Below are positions 34,622 to 42,294 of a DNA stretch of 64,000 nucleotides, piece by piece (position 1 is the first letter of the stretch; the number at the start of each line of letters is the position of its first letter). The notes below the pieces were generated by a model. That model was given only the letters and a program-made list of their open reading frames with translations, made no database searches and was not told the DNA's origin. A program made the position numbers and the translations under genes. Source of the DNA: Anaerolineaceae bacterium UBA1415 (lineage in GTDB: Bacteria > Chloroflexota > Anaerolineae > Anaerolineales > Anaerolineaceae); the NCBI GenBank assembly GCA_002305635.1, contig DBPR01000029.1, positions 21,624 to 85,623 of the forward strand. Direction: 5' to 3'.

Positions 34622-35461
34622 TCACTTGTTTCTGACAGCCTGTACTTTTTTCACCAAAGCGGATAGCAGATAAACGCCAGAAGCCAAAAGAATAATGACC
34701 GGGCCAGTTTGCAGGTTGGTCTGGTAAGAAATGACCAGGCCAAGAAAACAAAACAAAGCGCTTAAAAAGGTCGAAAGCGCCATGATGCCGCGCATATCCT
34801 TGAGGAAGATGCGGGCGATGGCGGCTGGGATCGTGAGTAGCGCGATGACGAGGATGAGCCCGACCATGCGCATTGAAACCACAACCGTCAGGCCGATCAG
34901 CACCAGCATGGTCAGATAGATCAGATTGACATGAGCGTTGCGAACGGTGCTGAAAGTTTCATCGTAAGAAATTGCCAGCAAATTGCGGTAACTGAGCACA
35001 ACAAATGCCAGAACAAGCAGCGAAACGACTGCCATCAGCTTAAGATCACTGGCGGAGACGGCTAAGATGCTGCCAAAAAGATAGCTCATCAGATTAGCCT
35101 TGTAGCCCGGCGTCATGGCAATGAAAATGATGCCAACTGCCATGCCGATCGACCACATCACCCCAATTAAGGTGTCCGCACCGGTTTTGGACTTGCGATG
35201 AGCAACGCCCATCACCAGAGCCGAGAGCGAGCTGAAGAGCAAAGCGCCGAGCATCGGGTCTTGCCCAAAATAGTAAGCCAGACCAACCCCGCCGTAAGCC
35301 GCGTGGGCGATCCCGCCGCTAAGCGAAACGATGCGGTTGAGGACGACCAGGGTGCCAATGATGCCGATCGCCAGGCTGATCCACAGGCTGGCCAAAAGCG
35401 CGTTCTGCATGAAACCGTAAGAAAAGATGGTTCTAATTTGTTCGATCATGCTCTTCTCCAT
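34622..35461 (-). CDS. znuB: metal ABC transporter permease (ZnuB/MntB type)
   Basis: This 279-residue membrane protein has eight to nine hydrophobic helices and the motifs of the ABC-3 metal permeases (GGIAHAAYGGVGLAYYFG near 49 and the conserved AHVNLIYLTMLVLIGLTVVVSMRMVGLILVIALL block). It forms the channel for zinc or manganese uptake with the ATPase and binding protein encoded just upstream. The start lies inside the ATPase gene, with a 29-base overlap; Met5 at 35449 is an alternative. Confidence 0.92.
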   Translation of the reverse strand: MEKSMIEQIRTIFSYGFMQNALLASLWISLAIGIIGTLVVLNRIVSLSGGIAHAAYGGVGLAYYFGQDPMLGALLFSSLSALVMGVAHRKSKTGADTLIGVMWSIGMAVGIIFIAMTPGYKANLMSYLFGSILAVSASDLKLMAVVSLLVLAFVVLSYRNLLAISYDETFSTVRNAHVNLIYLTMLVLIGLTVVVSMRMVGLILVIALLTIPAAIARIFLKDMRGIMALSTFLSALFCFLGLVISYQTNLQTGPVIILLASGVYLLSALVKKVQAVRNK

Positions 35462-36221
35462 GCTGGTGGCTGGGCAAGACCCGATGCGGCAGGCCGTGCG
35501 CGATCAGATCGATCGGGCATTCGTAGGCTGAATGCAGCATGTCCTCGGTGATCTCCTTGCTGTGATGATAAAACAGCTGCCGGTTGACGCAGCCGATGGT
35601 TTTGACATAGGTGGAAATGGCGGTCAGGTCGTGTGAGATCAACAGGATCGCGATACGCTCATTCAGCTCAGCCAGAAGTTCGTAAAGCTGGGTGCTGGAC
35701 TGGCTGTCAACCGATGAGGTTGGCTCATCCAGCAAAAGGATCTTCGGTTCGGTCGCCAGCGCGCGTGAGATATAGACACGCTGACGCTGCCCACCGGATA
35801 GTTCATTCATCGTCCGTTTGCGCAAATCGAGCATGTTGGTTTGTTCGAGCGCTTTTTCGATCGCTTCTTTATCGTGCGGGCTTAAAAAGGTGTTCGAAAA
35901 CAAGCCTGGCTTCAGACGTCCCATCGCGACCACGTCCCAGACACTGATCGGGAAGTGCTTATCCTCCACCTGGAACTGGGGCACGTAGCCGACATGGCGG
36001 CGGCCTTCTTTGGGGCTGGCGCCCATGACGGTGATCTTGCCGCGGTCGGGCTGCAGCAAGCCGAGAATTACGCGGATCAGGGTGGTCTTGCCGCCGCCGT
36101 TAGGCCCGATCAGGCCAACATAATCGTCCTGATACATGTCAAAGTTGACATCCTCCAGGACGGTATCGGCTTCATAGCCAGCCCACAGATCAGAAATTGA
36201 GATGACTGCTTGCCTGAACAT
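35433..36221 (-). CDS. znuC: metal ABC transporter ATP-binding protein (ZnuC type)
   Basis: This 262-residue ATPase has Walker A GPNGGGKTT near 38, signature LSGGQRQR near 141 and Walker B LLLDEPTSSVD near 162. GGGKTT instead of GSGKTT is common in the ZnuC/MntB/SitB group. A C-terminal tail ends in His-rich residues (PHRVLPSHQHGEEH), which may bind metal. It follows the binding-protein gene by 6 bases and overlaps the permease. Confidence 0.93.
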   Translation of the reverse strand: MFRQAVISISDLWAGYEADTVLEDVNFDMYQDDYVGLIGPNGGGKTTLIRVILGLLQPDRGKITVMGASPKEGRRHVGYVPQFQVEDKHFPISVWDVVAMGRLKPGLFSNTFLSPHDKEAIEKALEQTNMLDLRKRTMNELSGGQRQRVYISRALATEPKILLLDEPTSSVDSQSSTQLYELLAELNERIAILLISHDLTAISTYVKTIGCVNRQLFYHHSKEITEDMLHSAYECPIDLIAHGLPHRVLPSHQHGEEHDRTN

Positions 36222-36227
36222 ATGATC

Positions 36228-37148
36228 CTAATTCAACGCCTTTTGGAGCGCCTGACCGATCCCGAGCAGGTTTGCTTCCCAGTCGTAGGCCAGGGGATCA
36301 AACTCGACGACCGTTTCGATGCCAGCCTGGTCGGCCAGCGCGTTTGCGCTGGCGATGTTGCTGCCCTGCTGGGCAAAGAGCGTATGGATGCCATATTCCT
36401 GCGAGGCGTTCAACAGGGCCGCCATTTGGGCTGGGGTCGGTTCCTGACCGTCAACTTCCACAGGCAGCATGATCAAGTTGTACTCATCGGCAAGATAACC
36501 GAGCGAGGGATGGACGATCAGGAATTGCTGCCGGGCTGGCTGGGCCAGCATAGTGCTCAATTGCTCCTCGATGCTGCTGATCTTCTGCAAACAGGCTTTG
36601 AGATTGCTCGCATAGACGGCGGCATTGTCGGCATCCGCAAGTTTGAGCGCCTCGGCTGCCTGGATGGCAAATTGCTTCATGCCGCTGGGGCTAAGCCAGA
36701 CGTGTGGGTCAAGCCCATCATGGTGGTGCTCTTCGTGAGCATGATCTTCATGCTCTTCGTCTTCGGTCAGGCTTTCAGGCACATTGATGCGCTCGATGCC
36801 CTCAGAAACGTCCTTAACCAGCAGGTTTTTGTTGTTGGATTGAAAACGTGGGATCCAGACCTCTTCAAACTCAACCTGAATGGAAAGATAAAGATCAGCC
36901 TGGCTGACCGCTGTCATTTGCGCCGGGCTGGGCTCGTAGCTGTGTGGGTCGTCGCCGCTGACGGTCAGGCTTTGCACCTGAACCAGGTTGCCGCCAATTT
37001 GTTCCACCAGCCACTGCAGCGGAGGAATGCTGACGATGACTTTCAGACCCTGATCTTCATTGGGATCCGCGGTTTCGTTTTGCGGTTTTGTTACGCAGGC
37101 GCTCAGCATAAAAATAAGCACGAACAGGATTAAAAATACTTTCTTCAT
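36228..37148 (-). CDS. znuA: zinc/manganese-binding lipoprotein (ZnuA-like)
   Basis: This 306-residue solute-binding protein has a lipoprotein signal (lipobox MLSAC near residue 18), the SLTVSGDDPHSYEPSPAQM metal-ligand region near 65, an acidic His-rich loop (EDEEHEDHAHEEHHHDGLDPHVWLSP, about 135-160) and a further ligand His in QFLIVHPSLGYLADEY. The His-rich loop points to zinc more than manganese. I start at 37148 (MKKVFLIL) rather than 12 codons upstream. It sits between the Fur-family gene and the ATPase. Confidence 0.92.
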   Translation of the reverse strand: MKKVFLILFVLIFMLSACVTKPQNETADPNEDQGLKVIVSIPPLQWLVEQIGGNLVQVQSLTVSGDDPHSYEPSPAQMTAVSQADLYLSIQVEFEEVWIPRFQSNNKNLLVKDVSEGIERINVPESLTEDEEHEDHAHEEHHHDGLDPHVWLSPSGMKQFAIQAAEALKLADADNAAVYASNLKACLQKISSIEEQLSTMLAQPARQQFLIVHPSLGYLADEYNLIMLPVEVDGQEPTPAQMAALLNASQEYGIHTLFAQQGSNIASANALADQAGIETVVEFDPLAYDWEANLLGIGQALQKALN

Positions 37149-37159
37149 TTCGACACTCT

Positions 37160-37576
37160 TTATTTGGATTGGCAACCAGGACAAATGCCGTAAAGCTGGA
37201 GCAAATGATCACGTACCTGAAAAGCAGTTTCAGCTTCAACGCGCTGAATCAGTTCGTCAATATCGTCAGAACCGGAAAATTCAAGCGCCTGATGGCACTG
37301 CTGACAGACGATGTGATGATGATGCCCTGCGGAGCTGATGACATAGCCCGGGTTGCGCTCGGGATCATAAACAATGGCAACAAGTTCAAGCTGAGCGAGC
37401 AGGTCGAGCGTTCGGTAGACGCTGACCAGCCCCAGATCGCAGCCCTGCGCCAGCAATTGGGCGTGGATCTGCTGCGGGGTCAGGGGCAGCCCCGCGCCTG
37501 AGAGCAATTCCATGATGCGCACGCGCGGCTGCGTAACGCGATATCCATTTATTGAAAGAATTTCCTGCCAGCTCAT
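37160..37576 (-). CDS. Fur-family metal regulator (probably Zur)
   Basis: This 138-residue regulator has a Fur-type winged helix (about 5-75, with YRVTQPRVRIMELL and VSVYRTLDLLAQLELV) and a metal-binding half with GHHHHIVCQQCHQ and a C-terminal CPGC. Both CxxC pairs for the structural zinc are present. It heads an operon with a ZnuABC-type importer, which argues for a zinc sensor. I start at 37576 (MSWQEILS) with AAGGAAA upstream. A perfect 7-base inverted repeat over the predicted transcription start suggests autorepression in metal excess. Confidence 0.92.
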   Translation of the reverse strand: MSWQEILSINGYRVTQPRVRIMELLSGAGLPLTPQQIHAQLLAQGCDLGLVSVYRTLDLLAQLELVAIVYDPERNPGYVISSAGHHHHIVCQQCHQALEFSGSDDIDELIQRVEAETAFQVRDHLLQLYGICPGCQSK

Positions 37577-37583
37577 TGTTTCC

Positions 37584-37638
37584 TTATTGAAAAAGTTTAT
37601 CAATAAGCGAGTATACATGGGAAGTGACGATTTGAAAA
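37584..37638 (-). promoter_or_regulatory. promoter and candidate Fur/Zur operator
   Basis: Minus-strand TTTTCA (37638-37633), 17 bases, TATACT (37615-37610). TTATTGA and TCAATAA (37606-37600 and 37590-37584) with a 9-base spacer form a 23-bp palindrome that covers the predicted start of transcription, as a repressor site would. Confidence 0.6.
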
Positions 37639-37706
37639 GGGGATGTAGAAGCGGTGTTGGATGTAGGAAGAAATTAAATCAAAGGGTTTCTTCTCTTGAT
37701 GGTTCA

Positions 37707-37771
37707 ATGTAGGGCGAGACAAAGTGCCCGCCAGGGTATTGAACATGGTTTCAGATTTTGAAACCATGTTC
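37707..37771 (+). repeat. conserved tail plus 13-bp hairpin repeat (copy A)
   Basis: ATGTAGGGCGAGACAAAGTG... (37707-37743) runs into a perfect 13-bp hairpin (37741-37753 with 37759-37771). The first part matches the minus strand of 18409-18445; the hairpin sequence differs between copies. Confidence 0.75.
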
Positions 37772-37788
37772 GATCCGCCGTTGGTTTG

Positions 37789-39051
37789 TTACAACAAAGC
37801 CTCCACCTCAAAAGGCGAGCCTTCAAGATCAACTTCGATCACCCATGCGAGATCGTTATCGGAGCAGAGAGTTTGGGGGAGACTGATCGCCCAATGCCCA
37901 AAGCCCTCCAGGTCTTTGCCAACCCGTAAAGGCAGTTCTTCTCCGCTCGCCAGCAAGCGCGCGGCAAGGGCAGGCGTGCGCATATGATAGAGCGAAAGCG
38001 TTTTACCGACCCAGCGCTCAGGGTTTAAAAGGTGGATATAGAGCTTGCCGGGTTTTTCCGTAAAATAGAGGCCGTCAAACTCAAAAACGTATTCCTGAGC
38101 GGGGCTGGTATCAAAAAGTGAAACCCCGTTCGCCTTCAGATGCTCGCCAAGCCGGTCAAGGATTCCTGCACTTGCTTCTGGAATGCTCCCATCCCCTCGC
38201 GGCCCGATATTAAGCAGAAGGTTGCCGCCCCGACTTACCGTTTTCATCAGTTTCTCCAAAACCAGGGCGGGCGAAGTCCAGTTCTGATCCGATGCCTTGT
38301 AGCCCCAGCTCGCGTTGAGCGTGACCGGAACTTCCCAGGGGGAAAGCAAGGCCTGACGTGGGATGCGGTTGTCCGCCATGGTCAGATAATCGCCCAGGCC
38401 GTGCCCGATGCGTCCGTTGATGAGGCAATTCAGCTGCAGCTCCCGTACCAGGTTGACCAGGCGCAGGCTTTGGGCGCGGCTCATTTCCATTGGCGTGTCA
38501 AACCAGAGCATGCCGATGGTGCCATAATTGCTGAGCAGTTCCCGAACCTGCGGCAGGCAGATTTGCTTGAAATAAGCCTCAAATGCTGCCGGATCGTTCG
38601 GGTGATAGGCGCGGTAACCGCCCGAGTGGTGCCAGTCCTGCGCCTGGGAGTAGTACAGGCAAAAGGTTAGCCCCTCCTGCTGGCAGGCCTGGGCCAGTTC
38701 GGCCACAAAATTACGCCCACAGGGGCTGGCGCTGACGTTGTTGAAGTCGCTGACCTTGGAATCAAAGAGCGCGAAGCCGTCGTGATGTTTGGCGGTGAAG
38801 CAGAGGTAGCGCATTCCCCATGCTTTGGCTTTACGAACGATCTCTTTTGCATCAAAAAACGTGGGATTAAATTGGCTGGCTAATTGGGCATAATCGTCGG
38901 GTGGTATTTCCAGATCGTTTTGGATCCATTCCGCCAATCCCGGGGTCTCCTGCCCTCGCCACTTGCCAGCCAGGAGCGAATAAAGCCCGAAATGAATGAA
39001 CAAGCCATATTTGGCGTTTTTGAACCAGGTGAGTTTGTGCTCTTGTTCCAT
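37789..39051 (-). CDS. alpha-L-fucosidase (GH29)
   Basis: This 420-residue glycosidase has GH29 landmarks: KYGLFIHFGLYS near 14, TAKHHDGFALFDS near 87, and the nucleophile loop IGMLWFDTPM with Asp185; the later GGNLLLNIGPRGDG segment is also typical. There is no signal peptide, so it acts in the cytosol, on imported fucosylated oligosaccharides. It stands alone; no transporter or fucose pathway genes are next to it. Confidence 0.93.
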   Translation of the reverse strand: MEQEHKLTWFKNAKYGLFIHFGLYSLLAGKWRGQETPGLAEWIQNDLEIPPDDYAQLASQFNPTFFDAKEIVRKAKAWGMRYLCFTAKHHDGFALFDSKVSDFNNVSASPCGRNFVAELAQACQQEGLTFCLYYSQAQDWHHSGGYRAYHPNDPAAFEAYFKQICLPQVRELLSNYGTIGMLWFDTPMEMSRAQSLRLVNLVRELQLNCLINGRIGHGLGDYLTMADNRIPRQALLSPWEVPVTLNASWGYKASDQNWTSPALVLEKLMKTVSRGGNLLLNIGPRGDGSIPEASAGILDRLGEHLKANGVSLFDTSPAQEYVFEFDGLYFTEKPGKLYIHLLNPERWVGKTLSLYHMRTPALAARLLASGEELPLRVGKDLEGFGHWAISLPQTLCSDNDLAWVIEVDLEGSPFEVEALL

Positions 39052-39418
39052 ATATTAATCGTATCATATTAAGCCTTCGCCCATTGGGAGAAGGTGCCCG
39101 AAGGGCGGACTGCTTGCGCTCTGGATACCAGAGTGAGGGGGTTGCCCGCAGGGCAAACTGATTACTCTGAGTACAGGATGAAGGCCAAATATTGCCTTGT
39201 GGTTCTAAAGCCTTCTCCACGGGGAGAAGGGGAACCACGAAGTGGTGGATGAGGGGTTTTGCTTGGATAGACGTACAAATTCATACCAATACAAAAAAAC
39301 ACAGCAAAGATAACGGCGAAATAGACCTGATTTTTGCAAAAATAATGTTCAATATCGCCCTACATTTTTTATCACCGGGGACTTGTTGGCAATCTCCCAA
39401 CATACCTGCTAAAAAACG
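39052..39418. repeat. intergenic gap with two double-hairpin repeat copies
   Basis: Between the fucosidase gene and the slyD promoter there is no gene. Minus-strand copies of the double-hairpin repeat lie at 39071-39109 (GCCC/GGGC version) and 39207-39256 (ACCAC/GTGGT version), with other small hairpins between them (for example TTGCCC/GGGCAA near 39142). The remainder to 39418 is AT-rich without visible structure. Confidence 0.75.
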
Positions 39419-39446
39419 TTGAAATATGGGCAGGCTTTGTTATAAT
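39419..39446 (+). promoter_or_regulatory. promoter of the SlyD-like gene
   Basis: TTGAAA (39419-39424), 16 bases, TATAAT (39441-39446); the ribosome-binding site AAGGATGA precedes the ATG at 39487. Confidence 0.7.
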
Positions 39447-39486
39447 CTCATGGCTTGTTAAACTACAGGCAGAAGGATGAAGAAAA

Positions 39487-40020
39487 ATGAATACTGTTCA
39501 ATACAATACCGTTGTACAATTTGCTTATAACCTGACCGTTGACGGTGAGGAAGTTGAATCTAATTTGCTGGAATATCTGCACGGGCATGGCAACATCATC
39601 CCCGGGCTTGAACACGAGCTGATGGATATGCAGGAGGGCGAGCAGAAAAAGGTCTTGGTCGCGGCTGCCGATGCTTACGGCGAGTTTGACCCCAATATGG
39701 TGGTGAAAGTCGATCGTGCCTCTTTTCCTGAGGATTTCGAGATCCAGTTGGGCGAGCCGATGAATTTGCGTGACCAGTCCGGACACATGTTCCAGGCCAT
39801 CGCGGTCGCGCTGGATGAAGACTCGGTCGATCTCGATCTGAACCATCCCATGGCCGGGAAAAACCTCGAATTTGACGTCACCATCCTTTCGATCCGTCCC
39901 GCCACGGAAGAAGAGATCGCTCACGGTCACCTGCATTATCAGGGCGGCTGCTCGGGCTGTTCCTCTGACTCCGATTGCGGCGATGGCTGCGGTGACAGCT
40001 GCTGCGACGGATGTTGCTAA
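39487..40020 (+). CDS. slyD: SlyD-like FKBP-type peptidyl-prolyl isomerase
   Basis: This 177-residue protein has the FKBP half-domains with an inserted flap (YLHGHGNIIPGLEHELMDMQEGE near 30 and AADAYGEFDPN near 60), as in SlyD. The last 24 residues are a tail with eight cysteines, and Gly, Asp and Ser (GGCSGCSSDSDCGDGCGDSC and on), in place of the His-rich tail of E. coli SlyD. It probably folds proteins and binds soft metals such as nickel, zinc or copper, perhaps for metalloenzyme maturation. A strong promoter and a good terminator make it a separate unit. Confidence 0.92.
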   Translation: MNTVQYNTVVQFAYNLTVDGEEVESNLLEYLHGHGNIIPGLEHELMDMQEGEQKKVLVAAADAYGEFDPNMVVKVDRASFPEDFEIQLGEPMNLRDQSGHMFQAIAVALDEDSVDLDLNHPMAGKNLEFDVTILSIRPATEEEIAHGHLHYQGGCSGCSSDSDCGDGCGDSCCDGCC

Positions 40021-40033
40021 GACATTGACAATC

Positions 40034-40076
40034 AAAAAGCCCTCCCTTTGTTTTCAAAAGGAGGGCTTTTTCGTTT
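40034..40076. terminator. bidirectional terminator between slyD and pepT
   Basis: AAAAGCCCTCC pairs with GGAGGGCTTTT around a loop, with A and T runs on both sides. It is 13 bases past the slyD stop and 12 before the pepT end, so it fits both genes. Confidence 0.9.
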
Positions 40077-40087
40077 TTATAAGAGAT

Positions 40088-41314
40088 TTACTTTTCCGTA
40101 TTTAAACGGCAGATCTCAACAACCACCTTCGTTGCCAGTTTCAGCTCGTCCAACGAAAGATATTCAAAGCGGCCGTGGTAGTTGTAACCGCCAGTGAAAA
40201 GGTTCGGTGTAGGCAAGCCCATGAAGGAAAGCCGACTGCCGTCGGTGCCGCCGCGCACGGGCACATCCACGGGTTCCACGCCCACCGCGCGATAAGCGGC
40301 ATGTGCCAGCTCCACAATTTCAGGGTGGGGCTGGATCTTTTCGAGCATGTTGAAATACTGGTCGCGGATCTCCAAAGCCAGGGTCTGGGCGCCGTAACGG
40401 TGATTGATGAAATCAGCCGCGAGCCTCATCTGCTCCTTTTTCTTCTCAAACTGCTCTCGGTCGTGATCGCGGATGATATATTCCATATGCGCCTCGTCCG
40501 CTTCCCCGGCCATTTGGGTCAGGTGAATGAAGCCCTCGCGTTTTTCGGTATGTTCGGGGCGGTCGAAAGTGGGCAGAAGGTTGTGGAAATCGATCCCGAC
40601 CTGAAGGGCATTGATCAGTTTGTTCTTGGCAGCGCCCGGGTGAACGCTCTTGCCCTGGATCTTGATTTTGGCGCCAGCCGCGTTGAAGTTTTCATAGGAA
40701 AATTCGCCCACGTCGCCGCCATCAACGGTATAAGCAAAATCGGCCCCGAAACCGGCGACGTCAAAATGGTCAACGCCAGCGCCAACTTCTTCGTCCGGGG
40801 TGAAACCGACGCGGATCTTGCCGTGGGGAATGTCGGGGTTCGCCAGCAGCGTTGCCACAGCGCTCATGATGGCAGCAATGCCAGCCTTGTCGTCCGCTCC
40901 GAGCAGCGTGGTGCCGTCGGTCACCACCAGCGTCTGACCGATGTGATTTTTCAGGTCAGGGAACTCGCTGGGGGAGAGATGAATACCCTTTTCCTCGTTC
41001 AGCAAAATATCTTCGCCGTCATAGTTTTCAACCAAACAGGGCTTGACGTCCTTGCCCGAGGCAGCCGGGCTGGTGTCCATGTGAGCGATGAAACCGATGG
41101 TTGCAACGGGCTTATCAATATTAGCGGGCAAGATGGCTGTGACATAGCCGTATTGGTCCAGTTTCACCTCTTCCAGACCCAATTCGCGCAGTTCCTGCTC
41201 GAGCAGGCGCGCCAGATCAAGCTGTTTCAGCGTGCTGGGATAGGTTTCAGAGTTATAAGCGGATTGTGTGTCAATTTTTACATAACGTAAAAAGCGTTCA
41301 AGTACGTCGGTCAT
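40088..41314 (-). CDS. pepT: peptidase T (aminotripeptidase)
   Basis: This 408-residue M20 metallopeptidase releases N-terminal residues from tripeptides. It has the first zinc motif IAHMDTSPAASG, the GADDKAGIAAIMSA zinc/catalytic motif, the catalytic pair in FTPDEEVGAG, and C-terminal PVRGGTDGSRLSFMGLPTPN, all characteristic of PepT. An AGGAGG site precedes the ATG. Cytosolic; converges with slyD across a shared terminator. Confidence 0.96.
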   Translation of the reverse strand: MTDVLERFLRYVKIDTQSAYNSETYPSTLKQLDLARLLEQELRELGLEEVKLDQYGYVTAILPANIDKPVATIGFIAHMDTSPAASGKDVKPCLVENYDGEDILLNEEKGIHLSPSEFPDLKNHIGQTLVVTDGTTLLGADDKAGIAAIMSAVATLLANPDIPHGKIRVGFTPDEEVGAGVDHFDVAGFGADFAYTVDGGDVGEFSYENFNAAGAKIKIQGKSVHPGAAKNKLINALQVGIDFHNLLPTFDRPEHTEKREGFIHLTQMAGEADEAHMEYIIRDHDREQFEKKKEQMRLAADFINHRYGAQTLALEIRDQYFNMLEKIQPHPEIVELAHAAYRAVGVEPVDVPVRGGTDGSRLSFMGLPTPNLFTGGYNYHGRFEYLSLDELKLATKVVVEICRLNTEK

Positions 41315-41376
41315 GGTTCCTCCTGAGATTCTGCTTCCATTTTATCATTCCATTTCTGAAGTTCCACTTTTTGCGC

Positions 41377-41382
41377 TAAAAT
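41377..41382 (+). promoter_or_regulatory. -10 element for the glutamine cyclotransferase gene, probably leaderless
   Basis: TAAAAT lies seven bases before the ATG at 41389, the distance from a -10 to the transcription start. There is no ribosome-binding site between them. The -35 is weak. Confidence 0.4.
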
Positions 41383-41388
41383 TAGCTT

Positions 41389-42294
41389 ATGGTAAAGAAA
41401 ACTGGTCAGGCGAGGCTGATATTCATCCTTTTAGCCCTGGCGCTCGCGATTGTGTTTGCGTTTTTCCGATGCAGCAGCGTAAACCAGGAACGCGTTCTTC
41501 CAACACCCACGAAAGTGGAATTGGGCGACTACGCGGGCTACACCATCCTGAACCGTTACCCCCACGACCCCACCTGTTACACCCAGGGCTTGCTGTATCA
41601 CGAGGGCTTTCTTTATGAAAGCTGCGGCCTTTACGGAGAGAGCGATCTGCGCAAGGTTGACCTCGAAAGTGGAAAGGTCTTGCGGCAGATCGAGCTGGAA
41701 GATCAGTACTTTGCCGAGGGTCTGGCGCTCCTGGACGGTTTGCTCTATCAATTGACCTGGCAGGAGGGGCAGGCTTTTGTCTACGATCTGGAGACTTTTG
41801 AGCTGGTCCGCAAATTCCAATACAACACCGAAGGCTGGGGCTTGACCACCGACGGCGAAGCCTTGCTGATGACCGACGGAAGCAACAAGCTCTTTTGGCT
41901 CGACCCCGGTACTGGCTTTGTGGTTCGCGAAGACCACATCACCTGGCAGGGACAGCCGATTCAATACCTGAACGAGCTGGAGCTCATCCATGGCGAGCTT
42001 TACGCCAACATCTATCTGACCGATCGCATCGCGCGCATTGACCCGGCGACTGGTCAGGTGCTGACAATGCTTGATCTGAGCGGTTTATGCCCGGATGAAA
42101 ATCTGAAATTACATGGTGAGGTGCTGAATGGCATCGCCTACGATGAGGAGAACGACCGACTATTCGTAACCGGCAAGCACTGGCCCTGGCTTTACGAGAT
42201 CAGCTTGCGCCCGATCCCGGAACCGATCATCCCGACGCTTACGCTAACGCCGACAAGCCTTAGAGTTCCAATACCTGAGTTTCAAGGACCCTGA
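41389..42294 (+). CDS. glutaminyl-peptide (glutamine) cyclotransferase, beta-propeller type
   Basis: This 301-residue protein has an N-terminal membrane anchor or signal (about 8-27) and a five-bladed propeller of the glutamine cyclotransferase family with YTQGLLYHEGFLYESCGLYGES, FAEGLALLDGLLYQLTW, TTDGEALLMTDGS, and LNELELIHGELYANIYLTDRIARIDP. The enzyme cyclises N-terminal Gln to pyroglutamate in exported proteins. The Pro-rich C-terminus overlaps the 3' end of the convergent PfkB gene by 35 bases. There is no ribosome-binding site, and the gene may be leaderless. Confidence 0.9.
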   Translation: MVKKTGQARLIFILLALALAIVFAFFRCSSVNQERVLPTPTKVELGDYAGYTILNRYPHDPTCYTQGLLYHEGFLYESCGLYGESDLRKVDLESGKVLRQIELEDQYFAEGLALLDGLLYQLTWQEGQAFVYDLETFELVRKFQYNTEGWGLTTDGEALLMTDGSNKLFWLDPGTGFVVREDHITWQGQPIQYLNELELIHGELYANIYLTDRIARIDPATGQVLTMLDLSGLCPDENLKLHGEVLNGIAYDEENDRLFVTGKHWPWLYEISLRPIPEPIIPTLTLTPTSLRVPIPEFQGP

